Assembly: GCA_902702965.1 (NCBI GenBank)
Contig: CACRXP010000384.1
Span: forward strand, 118,340 to 182,339
Direction of reading: 5' to 3'
DNA: 64,000 nucleotides
DNA from: Spirometra erinaceieuropaei
Lineage: Eukaryota > Platyhelminthes > Cestoda > Diphyllobothriidea > Diphyllobothriidae
A program made the position numbers and the translations under genes. This document shows, in pieces, positions 1 through 11,129 of this stretch (position 1 is the first letter of the stretch; each line of letters begins with the position of its first letter). Below the pieces are notes generated by a model. That model worked only from the letters and a program-made list of their open reading frames with translations, had not been told where the DNA came from and searched no databases.

Positions 1-1685
1 AAAAGGGCTGAGCGTGATATAAAAGCCAGTTTACTTCGTATACAGAAACTTTCCAAAAGTTGCACTACTGCCCTCAAGTAGCCTTTGGCTCCCTTCATTG
101 ACTTCTTCTATCGCAATATTTTCAAATAGATTCATAAAATTCCGGCATCCAAAAAGTAGACTAGTGATACGCAACCGAGACCCTAACATCGAAACCATAG
201 ACAAAAGGGGGCGGATTGAGCAAATGCTTACGGTGGCTAGTACATGAAAAACCAAGGTAGGTCTCTGCAATCCGCATTTACTAAAGTACGGTTGGAAAAA
301 ATTTGCATATCGCCTTCTTCAGAGGTGTCACAGAAAGTCTACCTGGAAATTCTGTATATCCGCATGTCACCTGTTCTTCTGCTGATTTAGTTAAGCCTCT
401 CCTGTCTCCAAACGAGTCATCGTCCCGACACCTTCGGGGCGTTGGATTGCGGTGAGTAACCGTTTGAAATCTCTCTCTCATCACGACTGCAGGAAGCACT
501 CTTGGGTGTTACCTGCGTACGCGCCGCTCAGAGCAGTCTGCAGCGCGGTGTCAAATTCTGCCGCGCAAAAATGTATCCTGCGCCACTGTCAGCGGCATTT
601 CATAAACGACTCGAACATGTACTATTACGCTCGTGACGTTCCTGACAGGGTGGGGCACAGCCCCATATCGATTGCTGGTAAAAGTTCAGAGTCAAAGACT
701 GGCATTTCAAATGTGTTAAAAATTTCAGTCATTGCGTGATTAGAGTGATACTGACAGCTTCTAATTATTCTTGAATATTTCCGACTTCCCCTCGGTTTGC
801 TCGTCATCTATAATTGTCAAGCGTTTGACCTGACCTCGTTACTATTTAGATAAACTGAACTGGTGAGGAGTTAATTTTTGAAAAGGTCATAAAATTACTA
901 TTGGTCAGGGCGAATTAAGGGAACTGTTGGATACTTGACCTCAGTGCAACAGTTTGAGTTTTTGTGACAGATCCGGCGGTTTGAATCTGCACTACTTCTC
1001 AGCTCAGTCGCAGTAGGATGAGTGAAATAACTTCTGACGTGGGTGAGACACGACTAGAAAGACGACTTAAGACTGCGTTATATGCCGGCTTGCATATGGG
1101 TAGCTGTCGGGAAGAGGAGGGGACATTTTGTGCAGGGAACCCAAACGTACGGTAAAAAGTGGTTCTTACTCAGTTGATTGGAGGCTTTACACTAGTGCTT
1201 GCACTTCACAGCGACACTACAAACTGAGACCGGATAGATGTTATCAGAAAAACATGAATGGCGAATTGTGAGTCGAGAAGCAGAAAAGAAGCTAGACATT
1301 ACCTAAACCGCTATCATTACTTACAGGCAACAAGCTTGCGGACGTCAGGAGGAGAAAGAGAACCAATTAAATTAATAATGAGGAAGTCAGTAATTCACCA
1401 AAACAAATCTCGATTCCTCATTTAATGCTACTAACAAAACAGAGAGTGCTTTGTCAGTCTTACCCATACATCCGTCAAAACAAGCCTCTTATATAGAAAT
1501 ATTAAACGTAGCAGTGGAGATTCTGTGTCTATGGACGCTATAGCGCGACCTGAAATCATGTTGCTGGTCATTGATCTATCAGAAGAGATGTATACCAAAA
1601 TGCTGAACTGCACCATAATTTGCCTATGAAAAAAAAGACTACAACAAACCTGTCTACTCGGAGAAAAACAAGGATTGCCATCTTA
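1..1685. other. No gene recognised
   Basis: I see only short chance frames on both strands and no splice-bounded coding block, RNA gene or recognisable mobile element in this stretch. Confidence 0.4.
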
Positions 1686-1689
1686 AAAA

Positions 1690-1860
1690 TTCTATCCCAA
1701 CGTGTCGTCATATCAGCCGACAAAGGCGGGATAGCAGTCCTCGGGGACACGATCAGGAACATTAACAAGGCAAACGACAAACTAGACCGCCAATAGCAAG
1801 AAAAAGGTGAATGAACCCCAATATCAGAAACCGACAGACTCAAATTAAGCACAATTTGTG
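1690..1860 (+). mobile_element. Possible relic of PLE reverse transcriptase N-terminal part
   Basis: The plus-strand translation near 1700-1790 contains RVVISADKGGIAVLGDT followed by an acidic/basic stretch. This resembles the conserved block VPADKGG-(S/T)-VV-(L/M)-D that precedes the RT fingers in Penelope-like elements, which is also visible at 14.2 kb in this window. The frame is short and stops follow, so this is at most a small decayed fragment. The assignment rests on one motif. Confidence 0.3.
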
Positions 1861-1869
1861 AGATATGCG

Positions 1870-2760
1870 AACCAGGCACTTATTTGAGCATGGCCATTCA
1901 GTAGACATAATAAGGTTCTGGTGGAGGGTGATACTAAGACCAAATGGTGAAACTATGAGACACCATCAACGTCACTATTTTAGATGACCTTGATTAAGCT
2001 CGCCGGAAAAATCAAGACTAGTTTGACGGGAAGGACAATGGTATCCGTCTTCAGTTGCCAGTGGAAAACAATAAAGCTTAAGTGAAATCGAGTACCGACG
2101 CATACAGCGTGTGATTCTTTCGGTGCTGAGGTTACGTGCAACAGAAGCAAAGGGAAAGAAATAAATTATTGGTCTGTTCATGAAACAGAGCGAATCTAAT
2201 CATGCGAGACCACTAAGGCAATCACGACACTCGCTCGAAAAACGTCTCTACCCTGCTCTCTGGAACACTAAGTCAAATGCTTTCGGCGCCCTCAACCGTC
2301 GGTCGGGTTGACCAGGCTATCTCAAATTCTGAGACAGATCTCGCCTCCTTTGAGGGACGATCAGAGCAGTACGGCTGATGTTCGACGAAGAAATCCCCTC
2401 GACACAGCATCCTATCAAGACGGTGGTCCATGACGCCAGAACTGTCAGACCTGGTTGTTTTAGGAGTCTGGAAGGCACGACAAAGTGCCGCAAAACGTCA
2501 CGAAAATCACGCCCGTCCGCCTTTATAACTAAACAGAAATAATCAGATAGATGGCAATAACCACATCCACGTTTTCTTTAATCAGCTGGATGGGAATTCC
2601 GAAAACACCTTGGAAACACAGACACTACCTATGCGGGTCAGTAACTTTAAAAATATCTAAAACTGAAGCCTAACCCATGTACCGCATCTTCCTCTTCCAA
2701 TAGATATCTCCAACTCCATGATCCATGATGGATCCCGAAGGTTATTATGAATTTTGTATG
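1870..2760. other. No gene recognised
   Basis: Only short unrelated frames are present. I found no motif or repeat match to the rest of the window. Confidence 0.35.
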
Positions 2761-2768
2761 TCCGGGAC

Positions 2769-3202
2769 GGGCTAGATCGCAGTTGGTGGCCAGACCCCGT
2801 ATGAGAGGTGACTGGAGGGTTTTTTACTGGGGCTATTTTGTGGGACTCCATAATCACATGTGACCTATTGGGCTTCCGTTTTACGGTTAAGGTTAGGATT
2901 AGGATACAGGTTAGTAGTTTCCGGTTTTCGGGTTATTGTTATGCATTTAGGCTTAGGTTTTCGGGTTACGGTTAGGGTTTGTGCGTACGATTAGGTTTCA
3001 GTATTACCGTTAGGTTTTCCAGTTACGGATATGCCTAAGGGCTACGGTTACGTTTACGATTTCGGTTAGGGATAGGGTTATGGTTGCCGATAGGGTTAAC
3101 AGTTAACGTCTAATGTTGAGGGTAGGGTTAGGGTTAATGTTAGAATTTGGGTTAGGATCGCCGTCTGCTTCCCACTCCTGGCTACCAACTGCGATCTAAC
3201 CC
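2769..3202. repeat. Degenerate telomere-like TTAGGG array bracketed by a 25-bp inverted repeat
   Basis: From about 2878 to 3158 the plus strand is a degenerate array of GGTTAGG/GGTTACG/GGTTTTCG-type units, with the clean unit GGGTTA recurring most often near 3120-3155. It is bracketed by an imperfect inverted repeat: 2769-2793 against 3178-3202 on the opposite strand, with 23 of 25 positions matching and a core of GATCGCAGTTGG. TTAGGG is the flatworm and general metazoan telomere unit, so this is an interstitial telomere-like sequence or an element containing one. The bracketing repeat suggests it moved or was captured as a unit. That last point is inference. Confidence 0.75.
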
Positions 3203-3209
3203 CGGGGGG

Positions 3210-4380
3210 GGGGACGATTTAGGCAGATGGCCAAACAACTTGAGGACGGCAGCATGACCCATATATCAGCCTCTGAAAATCTCGCAGTCGCGAATAGCAG
3301 AAAGCATGGTTTCATACTCGGTTCCATGTTCTTCTATGTGTAGGCAAAGGCCTGCCGCGACTAACGGCTAGGAATCAGCATCAACCGTCGAACCGGTAAA
3401 CCAGCTCCTGAATATCCGACCTGCACAGACGGAAAGCAAAATATCAGGGAATCTTTGTCTGAGAACTTTTTCTGTGGATTGCCGGGCATGGATCACTGCA
3501 GGAGAGCAGGGCACGCAGGTGACCCGGTCAAAACCCGGTGCAGCGTTTAGGAGTTAGAAGCACTATTCAGTAAATTGAAGCACTGTTTTGCCGGAAGAAA
3601 TTTAAACAGGGCAAAGGTGATGAAACATGCAGAAACATGCATTGACGTCTTTAAATTTCGTAACCTCTTATTCAACTGCACACGGTCATTGCCGAGGCCG
3701 CTGCAGTACGGGGGGGGGGAGTAAAGCTGGGTATCTGTAAACAGCTGGATCACGTGATTAAACTCGCACGGCTGTGACATGGGTCGACAATGACATAACG
3801 CCATTCTCACACCCGTTCTCTCATTTCCCTCTTCCCGCATTATTGACTGCCGTCCCGCGTGCTGAATTTTAATCCCGCCTGACAGGTTTTTACCGTAATG
3901 TAAACTCGCTTGCTTAGAAAACTTCCTTCCCCCCTCTCCCTCGCCATGCGCATCCGTAGATTAGACCAACAATGTATACTTTATTTATCTATCATGTTTC
4001 ATCTCTGATTGCACAGTTTACCATTTCTAATAAATTCGCAATGATCGGGCGCAGTTGAATAAGAGATCGCGAACTTTTATGGCGTCAATAAATCCTGCAT
4101 GTTTCATCACCGGTGTCTTGTTCAAAGGAAGCTCCTTCGACATTTATCGCGTAATGTCAACGGGGAACCCATGATGATTCCCTGGAACTCGCCACACAAC
4201 TGGACCAGGAGTGGTTATGCAGCCCCACGGGATGTAAACAAACCCATGCAACCAGTAGTACGCGGCCAGTCGTAATAGGAAGTTTTGCAGGCGGGAATGC
4301 AAAGGCGACGAGGTCGAGGAGTTGTATGCAAAAGCAAAGCTTTTGGGGATACGCGGTTGTACTTTGAATGATCGAGAAAT
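3210..4380. other. No gene recognised; two long G runs
   Basis: There are homopolymer G runs near 3204-3214 and 3710-3719. The frames here are short and match nothing I know. Confidence 0.35.
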
Positions 4381-4384
4381 AATT

Positions 4385-4442
4385 GCCCTAACCCCTAACC
4401 CTAACCTCAACCCCAACTTTGACCCCAACCCTTAACCTTAGC
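4385..4442 (-). repeat. Telomere-like tract, CCCTAA orientation
   Basis: This is a run of CCCTAA/CCCCTAA/CCCCAAC-type units on the plus strand, opposite in orientation to the larger array at 2.9-3.16 kb. A further weaker C-rich stretch follows at about 4935-4982, next to a CTCCAACTTCGATC segment that resembles the inverted-repeat core bounding the first array. Confidence 0.65.
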
Positions 4443-4984
4443 CGCAGTTATAAACCATAACCCAACAGTGTTGTGTTCATCAGGTGGGGCTACATAGCCA
4501 CGTCCTACCCACAAATGTAAACAACTTTATATACGTGGGCAGTAGTACATTCACAGACTTCACGGCTGGCGAAGAAATGATAAAGAGGGTCTCTTAAGGT
4601 AAGGCGGCATAATTGGTTATGACATTATTTTAACATACAAATTTGGAAACAGTAACTGATGGGCAAGGGTCAAAGACCTAGGGGTTCTATCAAACTAAGA
4701 TAGAAATGCTAAGTTCTTTTCGCCTAAGCAGCCCACAACGGGATCCAACATTGAGACGACAGGAAAGGATTCAAGACACTGGAGTCATGAAATAAGTGAG
4801 GAGGGCTGACGAACCCTTGCCCATCCGACTGCTCCACAGTGTTAGTATGGCTTCGAACACAGGAATAAGAACCCCATACCATGGGTGGTCATGAGAGAAA
4901 TTGTAAGGGTGCATAGCCCGGTGCTCCAACTTCGATCCTAACAATAACCCTTATAACCTTAACTTTATTGTTAACCTCAAGTCT

Positions 4985-5125
4985 AGTAGTAAACTGACAG
5001 GAGAAGAAGCGATCGCCGTAACCAGAAGTTTACTGGCCTGAAGTTTCGGATTTTTGTCCGAACTCATCTTCAGAGGCAGTCGCAGACAGGGACAAAGAAG
5101 ACATGGGAGGCGTAGTAGTTAAATG
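4985..5125 (-). mobile_element. 3' end relic of a Penelope-like element
   Basis: This stretch is a diverged copy of the 3' end seen at 26.40-26.52 kb. It has a GAAGAAGCGATC block, then AGAAGTTTACTGGCCTGA, then a GTTTCGG-hairpin-CATCTTCAG block and a purine-rich AGACAGGGACAAAG. On the minus strand this is the hammerhead-like segment plus the element tail. It lies just upstream of a plus-strand PLE, so the two face head to head, as at 53.8-55.4 kb. Confidence 0.6.
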
Positions 5126-5534
5126 ACTCAATGCTTGTGCAAACACATGCTTAACAAAAGTAGCAAAGCCGTTTCCTCATTGGTGGTCTATTTTATGAGA
5201 CACGCGAAATACATGCAACGCTGGCGGCAATGGAGAAGTCAGTATGAGGAGAGCGCAGGAAACGGCCTTGGTCCAAAACTATGGTTCCCCAAAAGTGCAC
5301 AAAAAGGGCTATCCTCTATGGTCGTTCATTATGTCTAAAGGCCCTCCAACCTACGATCTAGCCTCTGATTCCTGATCAATGACTCAGGTACCACAGTGTG
5401 TTTGTCAAAAATTTTCTTAGACGAACTTGGGGGGGGGTGGGTACGTATCCCGATAAATGATGTCATGGTATCGTCTGATGTTAAGTCACTCTTCAATTCT
5501 ATTCCCAAGGATCTGGTGGTCGAGGCCATCGAGC

Positions 5535-6704
5535 TACAAAGCGTGACCGATCTCATGAAATGTTGGCCGAAATACTGAAATGTGTTTTCGATTAGGAAGG
5601 ATTACTTTGGTGGGTTTAAAATACTAATTAGCATGCAGCATAATCCTATAGCATTTCGGACTTAGCAGGATGTCGGATTTTGAGTGTACTCCTTTTTGGC
5701 CTTCTGCAGCTGTCACGATCTGCAAAAAATGACTGTTTAAGTAGCATGCATTTTTCGTATTGATTTTCGATGGTCCTACAAATTCAAATATTTATTATAT
5801 TATATATTATAGAAAACGTGCACAAAACTATGCCTCCTTTTACTCGTTCGGTAGAAAATCACGCTGTCTTCATATTTTATACCTGAAGAGATTGTATGTT
5901 TAGGTTTTAAAAAGGTTCTTATTATGAGATTTTCAATACCGTGCGATTTCCATATATATAACATCGTACATGTCCGTTTACCACGGCTTCTCATGAAATG
6001 CACAACACCATTCGTATCCGTTGCAAAATTTTTTTAACATCTATATAGTATCTCCCTAAAGGCGTAGAGGAATATATAATTTTCCTGAAGCGGAGAGCAT
6101 GCCCTTTGTAAACTGAAATCGTTAAATCGCTAATGCAGTGGCAGATCTGGCTCGAAATTATTTGGGAATTGGAAATATTTTTCAAAATCGAAATATACAC
6201 TTTCTTCGGGTATAAAGTATAAGGACAGCGTGATTCTCTACAGAAACGAGTAAAAAAGGCATAGTTTTCTGCCGGTTTTCTATAATATATATTTAAATTT
6301 GTATGACCATCGAAAGTCAATGCGAAAATGCATGCTACTTAAGTAGTCATTTTTTACCAAGTTTGGTTACTGCAGTAGGTCAAAAAGGAAGTGATTTGCC
6401 AGCGATAGAGTAGAAGAAAGCATATTTGTGTGCATGTTTTCTATAAAATGTATTTGAATTTTAACACCGTCGAAAATCAATGTGAAAATGCATGCTACTT
6501 AAACAGTCATTTTTTGCAGATCGTGGCTGCTGCAGAAAGCCAGAAAGGAGTACACCCAAAATCCGACATCCGGCTGAGTCTGAAATGCTATAGGATTATG
6601 CTGCATGCTAATTAGTATTTTAACCCCACCAAAGTAGTCCTTCCTAATCGAATACACATTTCAGTATTTCGGCCAACATTTCATAAGATCGGTCACGCAC
6701 TGTA
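5535..6704. mobile_element. Foldback element with long terminal inverted repeats, inserted in a PLE
   Basis: The left arm starts with GCGTGACCGATCTCATGAAATG and the right end is its complement. The arms match closely over at least 270 bases (about 5540-5810 against 6430-6700). Near the axis a further inverted stretch (5730-5810 against 6240-6350) repeats part of the arm. There is no transposase frame, so it is a non-autonomous foldback or long-TIR element. PLE RT motif A lies directly left and motif B directly right, which fixes the insertion ends within a few bases. Shorter diverged relatives occur at about 34.8-35.7, 29.1-29.9 and 39.9-40.3 kb. Confidence 0.8.
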
Positions 6705-6995
6705 ATGCGCAAAGCAAATAAGATGAAATTGGGCACGATTAAGTTCTTAGTATCCTGCGCTTCTGCCTCATAACGTATTTCACACTCGGTGGAACGATCC
6801 AAGAGCAGGTGAAAGACACGCCAAATATTTCATCGATCTCGGGAGGTACAGCCGTGGCCATTCTGTAACGGCTGAAGTCGTTACTTTTCCAAAACAGCAG
6901 ACCAAAATTCTTAGCTCGGTATGTGGACAATATCTTATTCATAGATGTTTTGGCAGATTTTGAATAATTCATATTGACCCAACTGTGAAAAACTT

Positions 6996-7079
6996 GGCGC
7001 CTCGGTGGGATTCGGACCCACACAGTAAGCAGAAGGCTTTAATACAGCCTACGCTCTAACCATTTGAACTCCGAACCCC
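6996..7079 (-). repeat. tRNA-derived SINE head
   Basis: On the minus strand an 84-nt block has an A-box-like segment TGGTTAGAGCG, a GGCT-loop-AGCC anticodon-type hairpin and a perfect T-arm with 5-bp stem GTGGG/CCCAC around TCCGAAT. That gives a B box of GGTCCGAATCC. The 3' strand CGAGGCGCC would pair with the 5' end, which is degraded here. It shares its tail with the copy at 7315-7399, which argues for a SINE family rather than a working tRNA. Confidence 0.55.
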
Positions 7080-7314
7080 ACCGGACGACGCTGGTTTAAT
7101 CACATTTGGGTCAAGCTCAATATGAATTATTCAAAATCAGCCAAAAAACTAAGAATTACGTGAGCCTGGTAGTTATCTGGCGGATTCAAGGTGAATTATT
7201 TAGGAAATCCTGCTTGGGCAGTCAACTTTCTTTAACAGATTTGGTGGATTCCAGACGTTGCAGTAGGTTGGGCGGTACCTTGACTCAAGTGTGGTTAAAC
7301 TCGCGTCGTCCGGC

Positions 7315-7399
7315 GGGGCCTCGCAGCTCAAGTGGTTTGAGCGTTGGCTGTACTAAAGCCTTCCCCTTACTGTGAGGGTTTGAATCCCACCGAGGCGCC
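7315..7399 (+). repeat. tRNA-derived SINE head, better preserved copy
   Basis: The 85-nt block folds as a tRNA-like cloverleaf: GCCTCG at the 5' end pairs with CGAGGC at the 3' end, the D stem is GCTC/GAGC, the anticodon-type hairpin is GGCT/AGCC with a 7-nt loop, and the T arm is GAGGG-TTTGAAT-CCCAC. The B box reads GGTTTGAATCC. It is about 80% identical to the minus-strand copy 240 bp upstream. It could be a tRNA gene, but the shared non-tRNA tail favours a SINE. Confidence 0.55.
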
Positions 7400-7939
7400 G
7401 AGTATTTCACAGTTGGGTCAATATGAATATCTTCATTGCCATCGGACGGGACAAGATGCTGACATTCGACGAACGTCTCAACACGATCTTCTCGGATATA
7501 CAATTGAAGATGGAGGAGGAAGAAAACAATCAGCTAGCTTTCCTTGATGTCGTCGTATGACGTACATTTTATGGTGGCCTATAGACAAAAATGTTCAGGA
7601 TAATGAAAAATACGACGCAAGTAATGGACTTCAGAAGCAGCCACCCCAATCAGTCAGAGGCGCTGTTGCGAAAGACGGTATATTAGCTTGTTAAGGCACA
7701 GCAATGAACCGAACGACAAAGCGGCGCAATTAGAATGTCGAGGCAGATGCTTAAAGTCAGTGACTATCTGCGCAACTTTATCAATCAGTGGATACGCTCA
7801 CGTGACAAGAGGCCGAATCGCACCGAAATCAAATTTTGGAAAGGGCTTCCATGTCTCAAGAAGGCTTTGGGAAGCCGTCAGGCGCCTTTACGCATCCTTT
7901 TGCGTTAGATTGCATACAGACCAGAGGCAACCATCGAGC

Positions 7940-8330
7940 GCCTGGCAATGGGACCAGAAGACTTACTGAAGCGGCAAGAAATTACCGGATCGTCTATCAA
8001 ACCTGGTACAGTTATGGACAAGTTAACTACGTCGGAGAAACTGAAAGGCTGCCCCGGAGGCAAATGGCTGAATGTGCAGAGACAGCTAGCCCTCAAGCCG
8101 CGGCTGAGTCGACGGGACCAGACCGCACCCTCAATTTCGCCGAGATCGGATCGTGCGATCCGCGAAATGCTGGAGTCAAGATTCTCCGGCCCTTTACCAA
8201 CAAGAACAAAGAACTCCCTGCCCGATATCCTGTTTTGTGACTTCGCTTGGGCAGACTTATTAACCAGCCGGGGAGCGTGCAGGTGGTCGAGTAATGATCA
8301 CATCAACATCCAACGCGGTTGATGAAATTG
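7940..8330 (+). pseudogene. GIY-YIG endonuclease and C-terminal tail of the 5.2-8.4 kb PLE
   Basis: The frame shows IVYQTWYSYGQVNYVGETER, the GIY-to-YIG stretch of a PLE endonuclease. The first Cys pair of the usual C-x-C motif is replaced (YSYG instead of CSCG). Frameshifts near 8060-8150 break the domain before the catalytic glutamate region. The tail at 8290-8380 (ITSTSNAVDEIATTNE) matches the low-complexity tail of the other PLE copies. In life such domains nick target DNA for target-primed reverse transcription. Confidence 0.75.
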
Positions 8331-8605
8331 CTACGACCAACGAATCAAAGTGTCGGCCACCATGCCATTATCGTAACCAGGGCGAAATTGTCAATGTAGA
8401 GCGGAGTTGTGAATTTTCATAATTGTGCGCTGGTACAGTGACTGTGTCCTTGAGCATGAAAAACCGGCATCTGACGTTGTCTGTGAGGCTGGATTCGAGC
8501 AGGATTCTAAAAGTTCATACCAATAAAGATTTTTTTAGAGCAATCGCGTCCAGTTCTCTGCTAATTTAATTGCTGCGTTTTCACTACTGCTAATAGTATT
8601 ATCGC

Positions 8606-8842
8606 TAATACTACTACTACTACTACGACTACTACTACTACTACTACGACTACTACTACTACTAATACTACTACTACTATTACTACTACTACTACTACTA
8701 ATACTACTACCACTACTAACACTACTACTATTACTACTATTACTACTACTATAACTACTACTACTACTATTACTACTACTATAACTACTACTACTACTAC
8801 TCATACTACTACTACTACTACTACTACTAGTACTACTACTTA
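8606..8842. repeat. TAC/CTA trinucleotide microsatellite
   Basis: About 235 bases are nearly pure ACT/TAC units, with occasional AAT, AAC and ACG variants. On the minus strand it reads as a long Ser-rich frame (TAG/AGT units), which is a shadow of the repeat and not a protein. Confidence 0.95.
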
Positions 8843-8879
8843 TGCTAGTACCATAACAGTATGCGACGTAACTCATGAA

Positions 8880-11120
8880 ACGTGGTGACGGAAAATGAGA
8901 CGATAAATTTCAGGCAGCTAAAATGTTGCACATTTTATATATTTGTCCAGTCCGTTCCGCGTGTTGTGCTTTTCCTCTGCAAACTGTGTTCATAAATTAT
9001 TCTATCAATCAGACTGTTTGCAGAAATGTGCGAAAATTTTCCTTGCCTTGCATTCGGGCTGACATTTACGTTTGTAGATGTTCTAGGCTAAGTATGCAGA
9101 TTTACGCGTGTTTTTCTATCAGAGGAAAGTTACGCAAACTCGAGATTGTTTACCAAACGGAGCTTGGCGCACTTGGAAATTGATTTTCTTCCTCATGTAA
9201 GATGAGGCAGAGTGTATATAAAATATATATAAAAAACGCCGACTTTAAGAAGTGAGATTTACAGGTCACTGTGATCTCATGCCCTAAACGTATGTGCCTT
9301 AAGCGCTTCAACATTGTCCTGGCTTTTGCGAATACTTAATAACTTACAGCGAAAAGGCCCTCCGGCAAAGAACCACTTTAATGTCTAAGCGTACGGCAAG
9401 ATATTTTTGTCTTGGCTAGATTCCGCGAGTTCTTAATTTATGAACAGAACGTGCCGATGATTAGTGGCTTCAGCAATATATATGCAGTCACATGGTTATT
9501 CTTATTTGATTAAATAATCGAGGAACGAAGTCTTAAAATGAACAAATATGGCGAGAATGGCTCCAATTCAAAATAAAAAGTGGGTTCTTTCGCTTGTTTA
9601 AGTAAACTTATCACTTTTTTAGGGAAATGAAAGTGCCAGCCGGACGTTCTAATTTTTACCTGGACTTTACAAGAAGAAGTAGGTTTTTTAACTTGACGCT
9701 CATGTGGATATGTTTGTAACAAACCACACAGAAATGTTTTTTTTTTAAAAAAAACATATTTAATTGCGTTTTAAATGTGTAAATTAATGAAGTAAGTTTG
9801 TCTGTTGATCTAGAGCGTATTTACTGCCAAGGTTGTTTTATGCATTTATTTTCCTCCACGATGAGGTCTTGTGTTTATGTGAGTCTACAAATATGACCCA
9901 AACCGCCCACTAATTTGGCTAGTGTTTTCAAGAAAGTTCTAGAGTTGAAAGTTTCAAACTACCTTAATGTGCAATTGGTTAAAGGCACTGTAAAATGTGA
10001 AATATCCACCGATATTTTTGTGACGACCTAAAATCCAACGCAACCTGACACAGGAAAAAAACTATAAAAATTGAAAAGAAGGAAGGTTCCCTTAATGGAC
10101 ATAAAATGACATGTTTACGTTTGTGCCTGTGACTTCTATTAAAATTCCTAAATGATTCGCCGGTCTGTAATGTCCGTATCTGCGAAACTGAGCACATGCC
10201 TTTCAGTATTGGTCAAATTTACCCTAAACCCTGAAAAACCGGAAATAATTAGGTGAATTCACGTGAAACCTATTTGGAAAGTAAACGCAAAGAAAAGGCT
10301 GTTGGCTGACGGCCGAATTTAATATAACACGAATTTCGCAAGGAGATTTAAGTGCAATCTCCACCAAAGGGCTATCTCCGGGCGTCGTTTACATGGGTAG
10401 GCTTTTTGCACACATCAGGCTTACAATTACGCATTTACGACGATTTTTGGATGCTTTCCGAATACCCTTTTTCTTCGGAATTGTTGCTTCTGAACAAATT
10501 AAGAGTTATTCAATTTTTTCTTCAGAGTTTCAAATTCGCTTAAAGTCTTTCAGGTATAGAGAAGGACCGACTTAACTGTCAGTAGACTGTGGATCTCTTA
10601 AAAAGACTTTTGCAGGCTGTTCCAGAAATTACACTGCCAACAATGGTTACTTCCTACAGCCTCACAACTTAACTCAAAATCCTTTATTTTGTAAAATGTA
10701 TTTTTTTGCTTATTGCTTAATTACTACTATAATTCCCGTTGTCATATACCAGCGCAGGATAAGACTTTCGGCTTAAATCTAGGCAATTGTTTTGTTTTCT
10801 TTCATTGTGTCAGCTTACTGTGTAGCGTTTTGTCCCATCCATAAAACTCCTTTTACCATGAATCACGTATTGCACTTTTCACGGTCTACTGGCAGTTAAG
10901 TGGGGTCCTTCTCTATGCCCTTGCCATCTTTTATTTTAAATTTGGAGTTTTGGTCCATTCCTCCGTGCCGCTTTGTTAGAACTTAGTAATGTTTTACAAA
11001 CTTCAGTATATTCTATAAATTAAAATTGAGTGAACTGCCATTAATGCTTATGACTAAACTACCGTAATTCCCCCTCTCCATTTCTACTTTTGCCCCTATC
11101 CCTTTGAAAGTCCCATTAAA
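8880..11120. other. No gene recognised
   Basis: AT-rich sequence with short frames on both strands. I found no domain, splice-bounded coding block or match to the repeat families elsewhere in the window. Confidence 0.35.
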
Positions 11121-11129
11121 AGTGGAAAC

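Larger units (their letters stand above)
6937..7425. mobile_element. Composite insertion carrying two inverted tRNA-like SINEs
   Basis: The insertion is bounded by a probable 8-bp target duplication AATATCTT (6929-6936 and 7426-7433). It holds a minus-strand tRNA-like head at 6996-7079 and a plus-strand one at 7315-7399. Each is followed on its own strand by the same tail, CACAGTTGGGTCAATATGAA. A third copy of the tail and the following AT-rich DNA starts near 7108. The insert splits PLE motif C from the thumb region. Confidence 0.65.
5200..8400 (+). mobile_element. Plus-strand Penelope-like element, decayed, with two nested insertions
   Basis: This is a PLE readable in four pieces. At 5225-5534: YGSPKVHKKG, then the RT motif-A region IPINDVMVSSDVKSLFNSIP (canonical SFDVTSLFTSIP). 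At 6705-6936: the motif-B region GTIQEQVKDTP and motif C degraded to RYVDNIL (canonical YVDD). At 7435-7560: thumb GRDKMLTFDERLNTIFSDIQ. At 7570-8330: linker and GIY-YIG endonuclease with YSYGQVNYVGETERL, then a C-terminal tail. A foldback element (5535-6704) and a SINE pair (6937-7425) interrupt the RT, and the PLE protein resumes in order after each. Stops and frameshifts are numerous, so the element is dead. Order and motifs make the identification firm; element ends are approximate. Confidence 0.85.

Noticed and set aside
3204..3719. Two poly-G runs
   Set aside because: Simple homopolymers without flanking structure; no claim beyond length is possible.
8535..8876. Ser-rich 113-residue minus-strand protein
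   Set aside because: It is a translation of the TAC/CTA microsatellite and has no other content.
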